Shown here in pieces: positions 1 through 10,573 of a stretch of 64,000 bases of DNA. Made by a program: the position numbers and the translations under genes. The stretch comes from an uncultured Duncaniella sp. (GTDB lineage: Bacteria > Bacteroidota > Bacteroidia > Bacteroidales > Muribaculaceae). The stretch lies in the NCBI GenBank assembly GCA_910578615.1, contig CAJTRI010000004.1, positions 105,288-169,287 of the forward strand. The letters are read 5' to 3'. Position 1 is the first letter of the stretch. Each line of letters starts with the position of its first letter. The notes under the pieces were generated by a model. It made no database searches, was not told the DNA's origin, and worked only from the letters and a program-made list of their open reading frames with translations.

Positions 1-1344
1 GGCCTCGTGTGCTGGCTCTTTGACCGCCCTCTCGAAAGCGCCCTCCGCATGCTCCGAGGCAAGTTCGCCCGCAAACCGGCCATCTTCGAGGCAAATGCAA
101 AGGTCATAGAGGCCGGATATAACTACGGCCACAACATACACGCCTCCGTCTCCACCTACCGCATCGAGAGCGGCAAGGCCGACCCGGGAGTCTATACCGA
201 CATCAACGGCAACACCGCCACGGCATGGGGCTTCATCGCTGCCTCCGAAAAGAGCGGGCGTCCCCTCTTCCTCGGCAGCTATCCCATCACTCCGGCCACA
301 GATATACTCCACGAGCTTGCCAAACGCAAGGATCTTGGCGTTAAAGCCCTACAAATGGAGGACGAGATAGCCGGCGTATGCTCGGCAATCGGTGCCTCGT
401 TCGGAGGTTCTCTGGCCGTGACAACCACATCAGGCCCGGGACTCGCTCTCAAAAGCGAGGGCATAGGCCTCGCCGTTATCGCCGAGCTGCCCCTTGTGGT
501 GGTCGATGTGCAGCGCGGAGGCCCTTCGACCGGCCTTCCGACCAAGACAGAACAGACCGACCTCATGCAGGCCCTCTATGGCCGCAACGGCGAATCGCCG
601 GTAGTGGTTCTGGCCGCAGCCACACCTACCGACTGCTTCACTATGGCCTATGAGGCTTCACGCATAGCCTTGGAGCACATGACGCCGGTAATCCTCCTGA
701 CCGATGCCTTCATCGGCAACGGTTCCAGCGCATGGCGCATCCCAGAAGCATCAGAACTTCCGGCCATCAACCCGCCGGTGCTCAATACCGACAAAATATC
801 AGAGAAATGGCAGCCGTACTCACGCAACGAGGAAACCATGGTGCGCGACTGGGCCATTCCCGGAACCGAAGGTGCCGCACACCGCGTGGGCGGTCTTGAA
901 AAAGACTACAACACAGGCGCAATCTCCATCGACCCCGCCAACCATGAGAAGATGGTCAACACCCGCCGCGAAAAAATAGCACGCATAGCCTACGACATCC
1001 CGCCACTCGAAACAATCGAGACCGAGGGAGCCGACACGATACTTGTCGGCTGGGGCGGTACATACGGACACCTGCGGACTGCCGCCGCAGAACTCTGTGC
1101 GGCAGGAACTCCCGTAGACTTCGCCCACTTCAACTACATCAACCCCCTCCCTGCCAACACAGCCGAGGTGCTCCGCCGCTACAAAACGATCATAGTGGCC
1201 GAGCTTAACACCGGTATGTTTGCCGACTACCTCCAAAGCAGATTCCCCGACCTCGACATCAAGCGCATAAACAAAATCCAAGGCCAGCCATTCCTCGTCA
1301 GCGAGGTGACAGCCCGTGTCAACCAAATCATGGAGGAGAAATAA
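1..1344 (+). CDS. korA: 2-oxoacid:ferredoxin oxidoreductase, alpha (gamma-alpha fused) subunit, 5' truncated
   Basis: Alpha subunit of a 2-oxoglutarate/2-oxoacid:ferredoxin oxidoreductase, which decarboxylates 2-oxoacids to acyl-CoA with ferredoxin reduction in the cytoplasm. The reading frame is open to the window edge (Gly-Leu before the first GTG), so the gene starts upstream. In Bacteroidetes this subunit usually carries an N-terminal gamma domain of about 170 residues, and only its end is visible here. The pyrimidine-binding part is clear: GSYPITPATDI, then MEDEIAGVCSAIGASFGG and TTTSGPGLALKSE, with QRGGPSTGLPTKTEQ. The C-terminal transketolase-like domain follows (about residues 330-440). 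The beta subunit starts 3 nt after the stop. The choice between 2-oxoglutarate and another 2-oxoacid is inferred from family only. Confidence 0.9.
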   Translation, partial: GLVCWLFDRPLESALRMLRGKFARKPAIFEANAKVIEAGYNYGHNIHASVSTYRIESGKADPGVYTDINGNTATAWGFIAASEKSGRPLFLGSYPITPATDILHELAKRKDLGVKALQMEDEIAGVCSAIGASFGGSLAVTTTSGPGLALKSEGIGLAVIAELPLVVVDVQRGGPSTGLPTKTEQTDLMQALYGRNGESPVVVLAAATPTDCFTMAYEASRIALEHMTPVILLTDAFIGNGSSAWRIPEASELPAINPPVLNTDKISEKWQPYSRNEETMVRDWAIPGTEGAAHRVGGLEKDYNTGAISIDPANHEKMVNTRREKIARIAYDIPPLETIETEGADTILVGWGGTYGHLRTAAAELCAAGTPVDFAHFNYINPLPANTAEVLRRYKTIIVAELNTGMFADYLQSRFPDLDIKRINKIQGQPFLVSEVTARVNQIMEEK

Positions 1345-1347
1345 GAT

Positions 1348-2370
1348 ATGAAAAACAATCAGATCTCACAATACGCTCCCGCCGACTACAAGAACTCCAA
1401 CCCTGTACGCTGGTGTCCCGGCTGCGGCGACCACGCCATCCTCAACTCTCTCCACAAGGCCATGGCGGCGCTCGGGGTTCCACCCCACATGACAGCCGTA
1501 ATCTCAGGAATCGGATGCAGCTCCCGCCTCCCCTACTACATGAACACCTACGGCTTCCATACCATCCATGGCCGAGCCGCCGCCATAGCTACCGGCTTCA
1601 AGGTGGCCCGGCCCGACATGACCGTGTGGCAGATATCCGGTGACGGAGACGGCCTTGCCATAGGCGGCAACCATTTCATACATGCCGTACGCCGCAACGT
1701 AGACATCAACATCATCCTCTTCAACAACAAGATATACGGTCTGACAAAGGGACAGTACTCGCCCACGAGCGACCGAGGATTCGTGTCTAAATCCTCACCC
1801 TACGGCACTACCGAGGATCCGTTTATCCCTGCCGAACTCGTCTTCGGCGCCCGTGGCAACTTCTTTGCCCGCTCGATAGATGTTGAACTGAAAACTTCCG
1901 AGGAAATCCTCACGGCTGCCGCCCGCCACAAAGGCACATCTGTCTGCGAGATTCTCCAAAACTGCGTGATATTCAACAACGGCATCCACAACGCCATCAC
2001 CGACAAGGAATATCGTGCAGAACGCACAATCCATCTCGTACACGGCGAAAAGATGCTCTTCGGAAAGGATAAGGAACTGGGACTTGTACGCGACGGATTC
2101 CTTCTGAAAGCCGTCAAAGTGGGCGAGGACGGATACACCATGGACGATGTCCTCGTGCACGACGCCCACACCCCCTCCAACTTCCTCCACCAGCAGCTTG
2201 CGATGATGGACGGCCATACTCTACCGCTGGCCCTCGGCATCATCCGCGAAGTGGATTCGCCGGTCTACAACGAGGAAATAGACGCGCAGATTGCCGACAT
2301 CCGTTCACGTAAGAACTTCTCATCCCTGCGTGACATGGTTCTCGCCGGCGAGACCTGGACTGTGGAATAA
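1348..2370 (+). CDS. korB: 2-oxoacid:ferredoxin oxidoreductase, beta subunit
   Basis: Thiamine-diphosphate-binding beta subunit that partners the preceding alpha subunit. It has the N-terminal RWCPGCGDHAIL motif, ISGIGCSSRLPYY, and the ThDP/Mg2+ motif SGDGDGLAIGGNH, followed by NNKIYGLTKGQYSPTS. At 340 residues it is normal for KorB. It is co-transcribed with korA (3-nt gap) and ends at a strong bidirectional terminator hairpin. No separate ferredoxin (delta) subunit lies downstream, consistent with the two-subunit Kor type that uses a free ferredoxin. Confidence 0.93.
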   Translation: MKNNQISQYAPADYKNSNPVRWCPGCGDHAILNSLHKAMAALGVPPHMTAVISGIGCSSRLPYYMNTYGFHTIHGRAAAIATGFKVARPDMTVWQISGDGDGLAIGGNHFIHAVRRNVDINIILFNNKIYGLTKGQYSPTSDRGFVSKSSPYGTTEDPFIPAELVFGARGNFFARSIDVELKTSEEILTAAARHKGTSVCEILQNCVIFNNGIHNAITDKEYRAERTIHLVHGEKMLFGKDKELGLVRDGFLLKAVKVGEDGYTMDDVLVHDAHTPSNFLHQQLAMMDGHTLPLALGIIREVDSPVYNEEIDAQIADIRSRKNFSSLRDMVLAGETWTVE

Positions 2371-2383
2371 ACAACAACGCCAT

Positions 2384-2439
2384 AAATCACAGCCCATTCC
2401 GAGTGGAACTTGTAATAAGCTCGGAATGGGCTGTGATTT
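2384..2439. terminator. Bidirectional terminator between korB and metY
   Basis: Perfect 20-bp inverted repeat (arms 2384-2403 and 2420-2439) with a 16-nt loop between the convergent korB and metY stops. The arm ends give T-runs on both strands, so it can serve both genes. Confidence 0.9.
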
Positions 2440-2456
2440 TATATCAGGCCTATATG

Positions 2457-3749
2457 TCACACCTTGTCAAGAGCCTGTGACAGATCGGCAACAAGGTCGT
2501 CTATATGCTCGGTTCCAACTGACAGACGCACCGTTGAGGGCGTTATATGGCACAGGGCCAGCTCCTCGGATGTCATCTGTGAGTGTGTTGTAGTGGCCGG
2601 ATGTATCACAAGGCTCTTGACATCTGCCACATTTGCAAGCAGTGAGAAAATCCTGAGAGAGTCGATGAAACGCCATGCCTCTTCCCTGCCTCCGCTGATT
2701 TCAAAGGTGAATATGCTGCCTCCGCCATTGGGAAAATATTTTTTATAAAGACCGTGATGAGGATGGGACGGTAGAGACGGATGATTAACACGAGCCACCT
2801 TGGGATGCCTTGAAAGAAACTCCACCACCTTCAACGCATTCTCCACATGTCGCTCCACACGCAGGGAAAGAGTTTCAAGGCCCTGTAAGAGTATAAAAGA
2901 GTTAAACGGCGATATGGCGGCTCCTGTATCGCGCAATATGACGGCACGTATTCGGGTCACAAACGGAGCCTCCGGCGCAACATCGGCAAAAACCGCACCA
3001 TGATAGTTGGGATCAGGCGCCGCTATGGTCGGAAACCGGCCCGGGACACTCTTCCAGTCAAACTTGCCGCCATCAACTATTATACCACCCAGACTCGTCC
3101 CGTGACCTCCGATAAACTTTGTGGCCGAATGAACCACTATATCGGCCCCATGTTCCAACGGACGTATCAGATACGGAGTCCCGAAGGTATTGTCTATAAT
3201 AAGCGGTATCCCGTGACGGTGGGCAACGGCGGCCACACCCTCTATGTCAAGCACCTCGCTGTTAGGATTGCCGAAAGTCTCGGCAAAGACCGCTTTTGTC
3301 GACGGTGTTATGGCACGGTCAAGCGCATCAAGGTCATTTACATCAATGATGGTATTTGTGACACCCTGTGCCGACAGTGTATGGGTAATCAGGTTGAACG
3401 ATCCGCCATAAAGGTTGTCGGCAGCCACCACATGGTCACCCGGCCCGAGGATGTTCTGCAACGCATAAGTCACCGCCGCAGCGCCAGAGGCTACCGCAAG
3501 AGCGGCCGTACCGCCTTCGAGGGCTGCCATACGGGTTTCGAGAACATCCTGCGTGGGGTTGCTCAGGCGCCCGTATATGTTGCCGGGTTCGGAGAGATCA
3601 AACCGGGCCGCCGCATTGGCCGAGTCACGGAATACATAGGAAGTGGTCTGATATATGGGTACTGCGCGTGCGTCAGTGGCTGGATCGGGCAGCTCCTGTC
3701 CGGCATGAAGCTGCAATGTCTCAAAGCGGTAATTGTGTTTATGTGACAT
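2457..3749 (-). CDS. metY: O-acetylhomoserine (thiol)-lyase, PLP-dependent
   Basis: Cytoplasmic PLP enzyme of the Cys/Met metabolism family. It makes homocysteine from O-acetylhomoserine and sulfide, with a possible side activity of O-acetylserine sulfhydrylase. The 430-residue length is typical of MetY rather than of the shorter MetB/MetC (about 380). Visible motifs are YGRLSNPTQDVLE (58-70), the PLP-contacting IDNTFGTPY (185-193) and the PLP lysine Lys211 in SATKFIGGHG. It lies 27 bp behind the DUF4421 gene on the same strand. It may share that transcript or use a promoter inside that gene's end. Together with cysK at 61.8 kb it covers sulfide assimilation. Confidence 0.92.
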   Translation of the reverse strand: MSHKHNYRFETLQLHAGQELPDPATDARAVPIYQTTSYVFRDSANAAARFDLSEPGNIYGRLSNPTQDVLETRMAALEGGTAALAVASGAAAVTYALQNILGPGDHVVAADNLYGGSFNLITHTLSAQGVTNTIIDVNDLDALDRAITPSTKAVFAETFGNPNSEVLDIEGVAAVAHRHGIPLIIDNTFGTPYLIRPLEHGADIVVHSATKFIGGHGTSLGGIIVDGGKFDWKSVPGRFPTIAAPDPNYHGAVFADVAPEAPFVTRIRAVILRDTGAAISPFNSFILLQGLETLSLRVERHVENALKVVEFLSRHPKVARVNHPSLPSHPHHGLYKKYFPNGGGSIFTFEISGGREEAWRFIDSLRIFSLLANVADVKSLVIHPATTTHSQMTSEELALCHITPSTVRLSVGTEHIDDLVADLSQALDKV

Positions 3750-3776
3750 TTATAAATCTTCTAAATTTGTTTCTGG

Positions 3777-4883
3777 TCAGAATCTTATCCCTGCCGTGAC
3801 GGTGGCTGAGACGAAAGTATTGAAATGGGCTATCTCGTTGCTGTAATTGAGAAAACCATAGCTCCTCAGTGTGCATGAGGCAAAGAAAGCGCGATGATTG
3901 TATATCGCGGCCAGATTCACTCTGAACATATTGGCCACGGCGTCACGGGTCTGTACCTCCTCAGCCCTGTCAATCAGATGCTTGTAGCCCACAGCCGCCA
4001 TACCTGTGGCATTAATCGTCCACCGGCGCGGTTTGAGCACCCAGTTATAGGCGTATCCCCCCATGACAGAATACGAACGGTAGTGCGAGCGGTAATACAG
4101 CTCGTTGAGCGGATTGTCGCCAAGCATTTCCTGCGGTAGGCCCGAAAAATCCATAGTTATGCGCTGCTCGGTGAAGTTGACACCCACAAGCGCCGTTCCG
4201 GCGCTACGCAGCTGGTGCTTGGAATAGCTGTAAGCCGCTCCTTGCGAATATTGCCGGTGGTTGAAGAAATAATATGCGTCAAGCGTCTTTGAATCTATGG
4301 ATATGTCGTTGAACTTGTAGTTTATATGACGCCCGTCATTATATTCGCCGAAACGGGTTATCTTCATCCCCCCCTCGCTTGACATTGACTGGTAATTGAC
4401 AGCGAATCGCGAACAGGTAAAGTCAAAATTGAATGTCCGCCGCTTGGTGGGATCCGAAAAAATCGAATTTATATTCCACATATATCCTACGCTGACAGCC
4501 ATGAAGCTGAGCGAGAAACCGGCATCACTGTAAAGGTCGGAATGCATCGAGATCTGCGAACGCTTCGGAAACATCATCGTCGATGTCTCCAACCAGCTGT
4601 AACTCTTGGCTTGCAGCTTCCAGTTCTTACCAGTACCCACCACGTAGTCCTTGTCAAAGGAATTGAACGTCCTGTCACCCCAGTTATACACATTCAGACA
4701 GAAACGCGGAAAACGGGGATAGCACACAAGCGTATCATTGATGCGGAAACCGTTGTCGACCAACTGTCTTATCCAGTAAGTCGAGCCTGCGTCACTGCAA
4801 GATCCACACGAGTCGGCCCTCTCCGCCGCCGAAACGCCGAGTGAAGCAACAGCCAATATGATTATACCTAAGAGCCTTCCCAT
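3777..4883 (-). CDS. DUF4421-type outer-membrane beta-barrel protein
   Basis: Predicted outer-membrane protein of 368 residues. The start is placed at the ATG at 4883 (MGRLLGIIILAVASLG), because a longer frame would run upstream through the promoter. A signal peptide of about 19 residues is followed by a mature region with many alternating aromatic strands, ending in the barrel-like VTAGIRF. It resembles the DUF4421 family of Bacteroidetes; the match is from memory of the family's layout. An early SCGSCSDAG cysteine pair is unusual for a barrel. Function unknown. It has a clear promoter of its own and metY follows 27 bp downstream. Confidence 0.75.
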   Translation of the reverse strand: MGRLLGIIILAVASLGVSAAERADSCGSCSDAGSTYWIRQLVDNGFRINDTLVCYPRFPRFCLNVYNWGDRTFNSFDKDYVVGTGKNWKLQAKSYSWLETSTMMFPKRSQISMHSDLYSDAGFSLSFMAVSVGYMWNINSIFSDPTKRRTFNFDFTCSRFAVNYQSMSSEGGMKITRFGEYNDGRHINYKFNDISIDSKTLDAYYFFNHRQYSQGAAYSYSKHQLRSAGTALVGVNFTEQRITMDFSGLPQEMLGDNPLNELYYRSHYRSYSVMGGYAYNWVLKPRRWTINATGMAAVGYKHLIDRAEEVQTRDAVANMFRVNLAAIYNHRAFFASCTLRSYGFLNYSNEIAHFNTFVSATVTAGIRF

Positions 4884-4894
4884 GTTTACGGCTA

Positions 4895-4926
4895 CAAAAA
4901 TACTAATTATCCTTATAAATAACAAA
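4895..4926 (-). promoter_or_regulatory. Bacteroidetes-type promoter for the DUF4421 gene
   Basis: On the minus strand, TTTG (4923-4926), a 20-nt spacer, then TATTTTTG (4895-4902) is a full match to the TTTG/TAnnTTTG pattern. The expected start of transcription is only about 8 nt before the ATG at 4883. The -33 box lies inside one arm of the upstream gene's terminator. Confidence 0.8.
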
Positions 4927-4966
4927 GAAACCTGACTGTGCCAAAACGACATAGTCAGGTTTCTTT
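4924..4966 (-). terminator. Terminator of the Omp28-like gene
   Basis: Perfect 14-bp inverted repeat (4924-4937 and 4953-4966) just downstream of the stop at 4998. The minus-strand transcript would end near the T-run of the second arm. Its distal arm doubles as the -33 region of the next gene. Confidence 0.8.
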
Positions 4967-4997
4967 ACTTTATATCAGATTATATCTTAACAGGGAT

Positions 4998-6950
4998 TTA
5001 GAGGATGACCTTCGTCACATCAGTGCCTTGGCGACGGATGAAGAGACCGTTCGAAGGATTCTCCACGCGCACACCTTGCAGATTGAAGTATTCCACAGGA
5101 GCATTCTCATTGCTGTCAACCTCGATATCGGTGATAGCCGAAGACTCGTTACCCTTGATTTCGGAAGACTTTACCTTACATGCGTTAACGATGACATTCT
5201 CCTTGTTATCAATAACATAAACAATCACATTCATGTTTTCGATCTTACGCACATTTGACGGGATTGTGATGGTGCGTGTCCCCTCAATGGGTGTCATAGC
5301 CTTGATCTCTGCGGGCAGAGTCTTGCCAAGACCGGGATAACCCTCCATATAGCGGGCCACATCTCCATAATAAGTCTCTACACTTGAAGGCAGATTCTCC
5401 CAACCTCCGGCAGGCCCGTTAGCGCCACCCGAGTAATAGTTAGACTGATAGTAAGGCCCTACCTCATCCTCTGTAAGGACATACGACAGACGGTAGTTGT
5501 CATTGGAATTATCCCAGTCGATACCGAACAAAGATGTGGTATTGATAATCACTGATCTCTTATCCTCACTCAAGGCACACTCGGCCGAGATAGAGACGGG
5601 CGACAGTATTCCGTGGATCATCCCATAATACTCTTCATATCTTTCCAGATCCTGGGGAGTCTGTTTGTACATGCGGTTTATAAACGATCCGGGCAGACCG
5701 CCTCCGTAATATTCGCTAAGCTTCGAGAACGAACTTGCAGTCATCGGATCTTGCTTGCCCATAGGGCAGTGTACTGCCACAAGGATGAAAGAGCCGTCAT
5801 TATATTTCTCCTTCATAATCTCCATGTTAGCTATGCCGGAAGGACAATAGCCACAATGAATACTTGTGAATTCCTCTGATACGACAGTAGTGGGGAAGGC
5901 TGTTCCGGGAGCAAAAAAATTCATATACATCTCTGCCGGCTGACGCTCCATGGTGTTGTCCACGCCGTTTACCTTGCTTATATCAACCTTGACAGGTATA
6001 CCAATCCCGGGCTTCGAATATGTGAGGCCGTTTATACCGACAATGGCTTCCTCACCATATTTAAGCGGAGTGTCAATATTTATAGTCTTGTAGACAGTCT
6101 CGTTGTCACCGACAGTATAGGCCAGTTCTATATCAGATACAGGATTGGACGCATTGTTGCGCATGAGGGCTTGAAGAACAAAGGGAGTATCGATATACGA
6201 GGTGGGGGGAACGCTCATATCCACTACGTAACCGGCGTTGGTGGGAAGAGACTCGCCTGTAATAGTGGCAGAGATACAGTTGAAACCGTAATATTCTGAT
6301 ACATTATTCCACTTCCACTTATTACTGGTCTTGTCATAAGTGGCAAGCCATCCACCATCATCGGTACTGTGGAGAAGCCCGTCAATCACTATGGGAAGGT
6401 CGTTGGAGGCCATAATAGCCACCTCGTAACCGATGAATAGCTCCTTGCCCGGCTCTATGGTGAACGGCTCGTCCAGCTCGACCGAATATTTGGTGAAGGC
6501 CTGTGACTTGAAATCAAGCTTCTTTTCGAGTATGCGCTCACCTTGGAGATCGTAGGTAAGGAAGACGGTGCATGACCTGATGTAGTTTCTCTGGGCACCA
6601 CCCTGTATATTACGACAGCCGGTGTAGACACTGATAGAGGAAATCTTGTTACCGGCATACATCGTGGCATCATTTTCCGACATCCTGATGGCGGCGCAGA
6701 AACGGTCATTGGTGACCTGGTTTTCGAAACCGATGGCACTATACGGATCCCCGGCAGGAGAGAAGTCTATGCTGTTGACACCTTCCTCAGCCTCGGCCTT
6801 GGCAGGAGCTTTCTGGGACGGCGCGTAGCCGAACTCAACGGCAGGACACGACATGAAGCCTGGGTGCTGTATCTGCGGCAGTGGCTTGAGAGCCGATGCT
6901 CCAAAGCACGAGAAGAGCGCCACAGCAAGCGAGAGTAAAGCTTTCTTCAT
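4998..6950 (-). CDS. Secreted Omp28-like protein with thioredoxin-type CGYC motif and C-terminal sorting-like tail
   Basis: Exported protein of 650 residues with a signal peptide (MKKALLSLAVALFSCFGASA). The first 340 residues look beta-rich (pilin/adhesin-like or Ig-like). From about residue 355 it resembles the Omp28 family: VSEEFTSIHCGYCPSG with Cys366 and Cys369 as a thioredoxin-fold CxxC, then VAVHCPMG and GLPGSFINR. The last 30 residues (VEYFNLQGVRVENPSNGLF...) are the short tail found on many secreted Bacteroidales proteins, and they resemble a truncated type IX secretion/sorting signal. The role is unknown; disulfide handling at the surface is only an inference. It has its own promoter and terminator. 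Confidence 0.8.
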   Translation of the reverse strand: MKKALLSLAVALFSCFGASALKPLPQIQHPGFMSCPAVEFGYAPSQKAPAKAEAEEGVNSIDFSPAGDPYSAIGFENQVTNDRFCAAIRMSENDATMYAGNKISSISVYTGCRNIQGGAQRNYIRSCTVFLTYDLQGERILEKKLDFKSQAFTKYSVELDEPFTIEPGKELFIGYEVAIMASNDLPIVIDGLLHSTDDGGWLATYDKTSNKWKWNNVSEYYGFNCISATITGESLPTNAGYVVDMSVPPTSYIDTPFVLQALMRNNASNPVSDIELAYTVGDNETVYKTINIDTPLKYGEEAIVGINGLTYSKPGIGIPVKVDISKVNGVDNTMERQPAEMYMNFFAPGTAFPTTVVSEEFTSIHCGYCPSGIANMEIMKEKYNDGSFILVAVHCPMGKQDPMTASSFSKLSEYYGGGLPGSFINRMYKQTPQDLERYEEYYGMIHGILSPVSISAECALSEDKRSVIINTTSLFGIDWDNSNDNYRLSYVLTEDEVGPYYQSNYYSGGANGPAGGWENLPSSVETYYGDVARYMEGYPGLGKTLPAEIKAMTPIEGTRTITIPSNVRKIENMNVIVYVIDNKENVIVNACKVKSSEIKGNESSAITDIEVDSNENAPVEYFNLQGVRVENPSNGLFIRRQGTDVTKVIL

Positions 6951-7010
6951 AAAGATGAATTTTTATAATGGTTGTTTTTATTATGTGACAATGTTTATTC
7001 GTGAGACACG

Positions 7011-7042
7011 CAAAATTAAACAAATCGTAGCTATTGTGCAAC
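7011..7042 (-). promoter_or_regulatory. Promoter of the Omp28-like gene
   Basis: Minus-strand TAATTTTG (7011-7018), 20-nt spacer and GTTG (7039-7042, three of four bases of TTTG). The leader would be about 57 nt. It is divergent from the maeB promoter within the 264-bp gap. Confidence 0.65.
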
Positions 7043-7157
7043 AAAATAAGCAAAAAACCTGACAATCCTGTCACATAAAATGCGTATGTGTCATAGCTGT
7101 CACCAAACAGGTAGTTATTTTTAACATTAGAGGGAATTGAGTTAAATTTCATAACAT

Positions 7158-7191
7158 TTTGTAACTTTATCATCTAAATTCACTACTTTTG
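7158..7191 (+). promoter_or_regulatory. Promoter of maeB
   Basis: TTTG (7158-7161), a 22-nt spacer (slightly long) and TACTTTTG (7184-7191), placing transcription start about 20 nt before the ATG at 7215. Confidence 0.65.
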
Positions 7192-7214
7192 CATCTGAAA
7201 AAAATATTAGAGAC

Positions 7215-9488
<2,274 letters not shown>

Positions 9489-9507
9489 TCCACGGCCATA
9501 CGCCAAC

Positions 9508-9555
9508 ATAATAGTGAGAGGGAGACCCGGTGCCGGATCTCCCTCTCACTATTAT
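9508..9555. terminator. Bidirectional terminator between maeB and the 66-aa gene
   Basis: 18-bp perfect inverted repeat (9508-9525 and 9538-9555) with a 12-nt loop, sitting between the convergent stops. Confidence 0.88.
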
Positions 9556-9566
9556 TGAACACATGC

Positions 9567-9767
9567 TCATCGCCTTTCCGATACAGGCGCAGCCGCCTCG
9601 TATATACGGAGGGCCTCTCTGGCAGACATACCGAAAGGCAGTCCGTCACGACGGGCATAGATGACGTCACGATCCATCAGCACCTTCTTACGCAAGGTTC
9701 TGAGGACGGACAGCTGCAAACCGCGCTCCATCCTCCCGTAAAATATCGCAAGCTGGGCGTCAGTCAT
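9567..9767 (-). CDS. Small 66-aa protein coupled to the zeta-like kinase gene
   Basis: Unrecognised small, charged, mostly helical protein (MTDAQLAIFYGRMERGL at its start) with no signal peptide or membrane segment. Its start overlaps the end of the preceding zeta-like gene by 8 nt, so the two are translationally coupled, and both end at the terminator shared with maeB. A partner (antitoxin or modulator) of the kinase is possible from position and size only. No known antitoxin motif is visible. Confidence 0.6.
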   Translation of the reverse strand: MTDAQLAIFYGRMERGLQLSVLRTLRKKVLMDRDVIYARRDGLPFGMSAREALRIYEAAAPVSERR

Positions 9768-10317
9768 GATTTATAATCCTGTCGTAAGCCATACGGTCAT
9801 AGATCCCCAGGTTTGTAGCCACCACCTGATGACGTCCCATACTGTTGTCAACAAGCATCCAGGAGTCTACCTTAGGCATGAATATGTTTTTAAGATTGTC
9901 TATGCCACGGTAATATCGGCGCACAATCACATCACGCGGGATATTGTGTCCACCTTCCCTCACCCTTGTGGCCACACGCTCTATGGCTTCGAGAGGAGAC
10001 GCCAGCCAGATATAGAGCAGGTGGACTATATAGCCAAGGGCATGGGCCTTGTCAATCAGGCGCCCGTAACTTCGCGTGGCAAGAGTGGTCTCTATGGCAA
10101 AGGTCTTATGGCCTGACATGAGCACGCCGATGCGTTTAAGCATCAGGCGCCCGGCGTCCAAGGCCACACGCGCCGGATTGAAGGGAGACAGGCCGGCCGC
10201 TATCTCGTCAGCATTGACAAACTCTTCCACCCCGAGCACATCGGGCAGAAGGGTGAACGATGCCGTGGTCTTCCCGGCACCGTTGCATCCCGAAATGATA
10301 TACAGCTCAGAATCCAT
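9760..10317 (-). CDS. Zeta-toxin-like P-loop kinase
   Basis: 185-residue AAA-type P-loop protein resembling the zeta toxin/PezT fold. Walker A is GCNGAGKTT (residues 9-17), followed by FVNADEIAAGLSPFNP, the conserved zeta-type Asp-Glu and substrate region. FAIETTLATRSYGRLI and ERVATRVREGGHNIP complete the fold (Arg-rich lid). Known zeta toxins phosphorylate UDP-GlcNAc. Many chromosomal relatives are uncharacterised, so toxicity is not established. No epsilon-type antitoxin gene precedes it; the only small partner lies downstream. I see no convincing promoter in the upstream 150 bp. Confidence 0.8.
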   Translation of the reverse strand: MDSELYIISGCNGAGKTTASFTLLPDVLGVEEFVNADEIAAGLSPFNPARVALDAGRLMLKRIGVLMSGHKTFAIETTLATRSYGRLIDKAHALGYIVHLLYIWLASPLEAIERVATRVREGGHNIPRDVIVRRYYRGIDNLKNIFMPKVDSWMLVDNSMGRHQVVATNLGIYDRMAYDRIINHD

Positions 10318-10425
10318 AAATCTCGCATATATAAGTTAACTTGTATTTACTTATATTTATAACAAACCCGCAGGCCCGACAGATTGCGCCTTATTGTGCG
10401 ACAGAGGTTAAATAATGTCAACATG

Positions 10426-10457
10426 ATTGCACAAATGCCGTCATTTTGCTATCTTTG
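10426..10457 (+). promoter_or_regulatory. Promoter of the ECF sigma factor gene
   Basis: ATTG (10426-10429), 20-nt spacer, TATCTTTG (10450-10457). This supports the ATG at 10574 as start, with a leader of about 113 nt, over a TTG at 10478. The long leader (10461-10573) holds no structure I could define. Confidence 0.7.
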
Positions 10458-10573
10458 CATATTGAAAACCACAGTTATTGCACCAACCCTATCTTAATTT
10501 AATGATTTTTAACAACCTTAACCCATCCTGCCTATCGGAACACTGCTACTCTAACCAATCAATCGAGAAACCA

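Noticed and set aside
3000..3746. 248-codon frame antisense to metY
   Set aside because: Mirror of the metY coding sequence; no recognisable protein and no promoter.
10478..10573. N-terminal extension of the sigma factor from a TTG
   Set aside because: The extension has no sigma-like sequence and starts only about 20 nt after the -7 box; the ATG at 10574 fits the family start.
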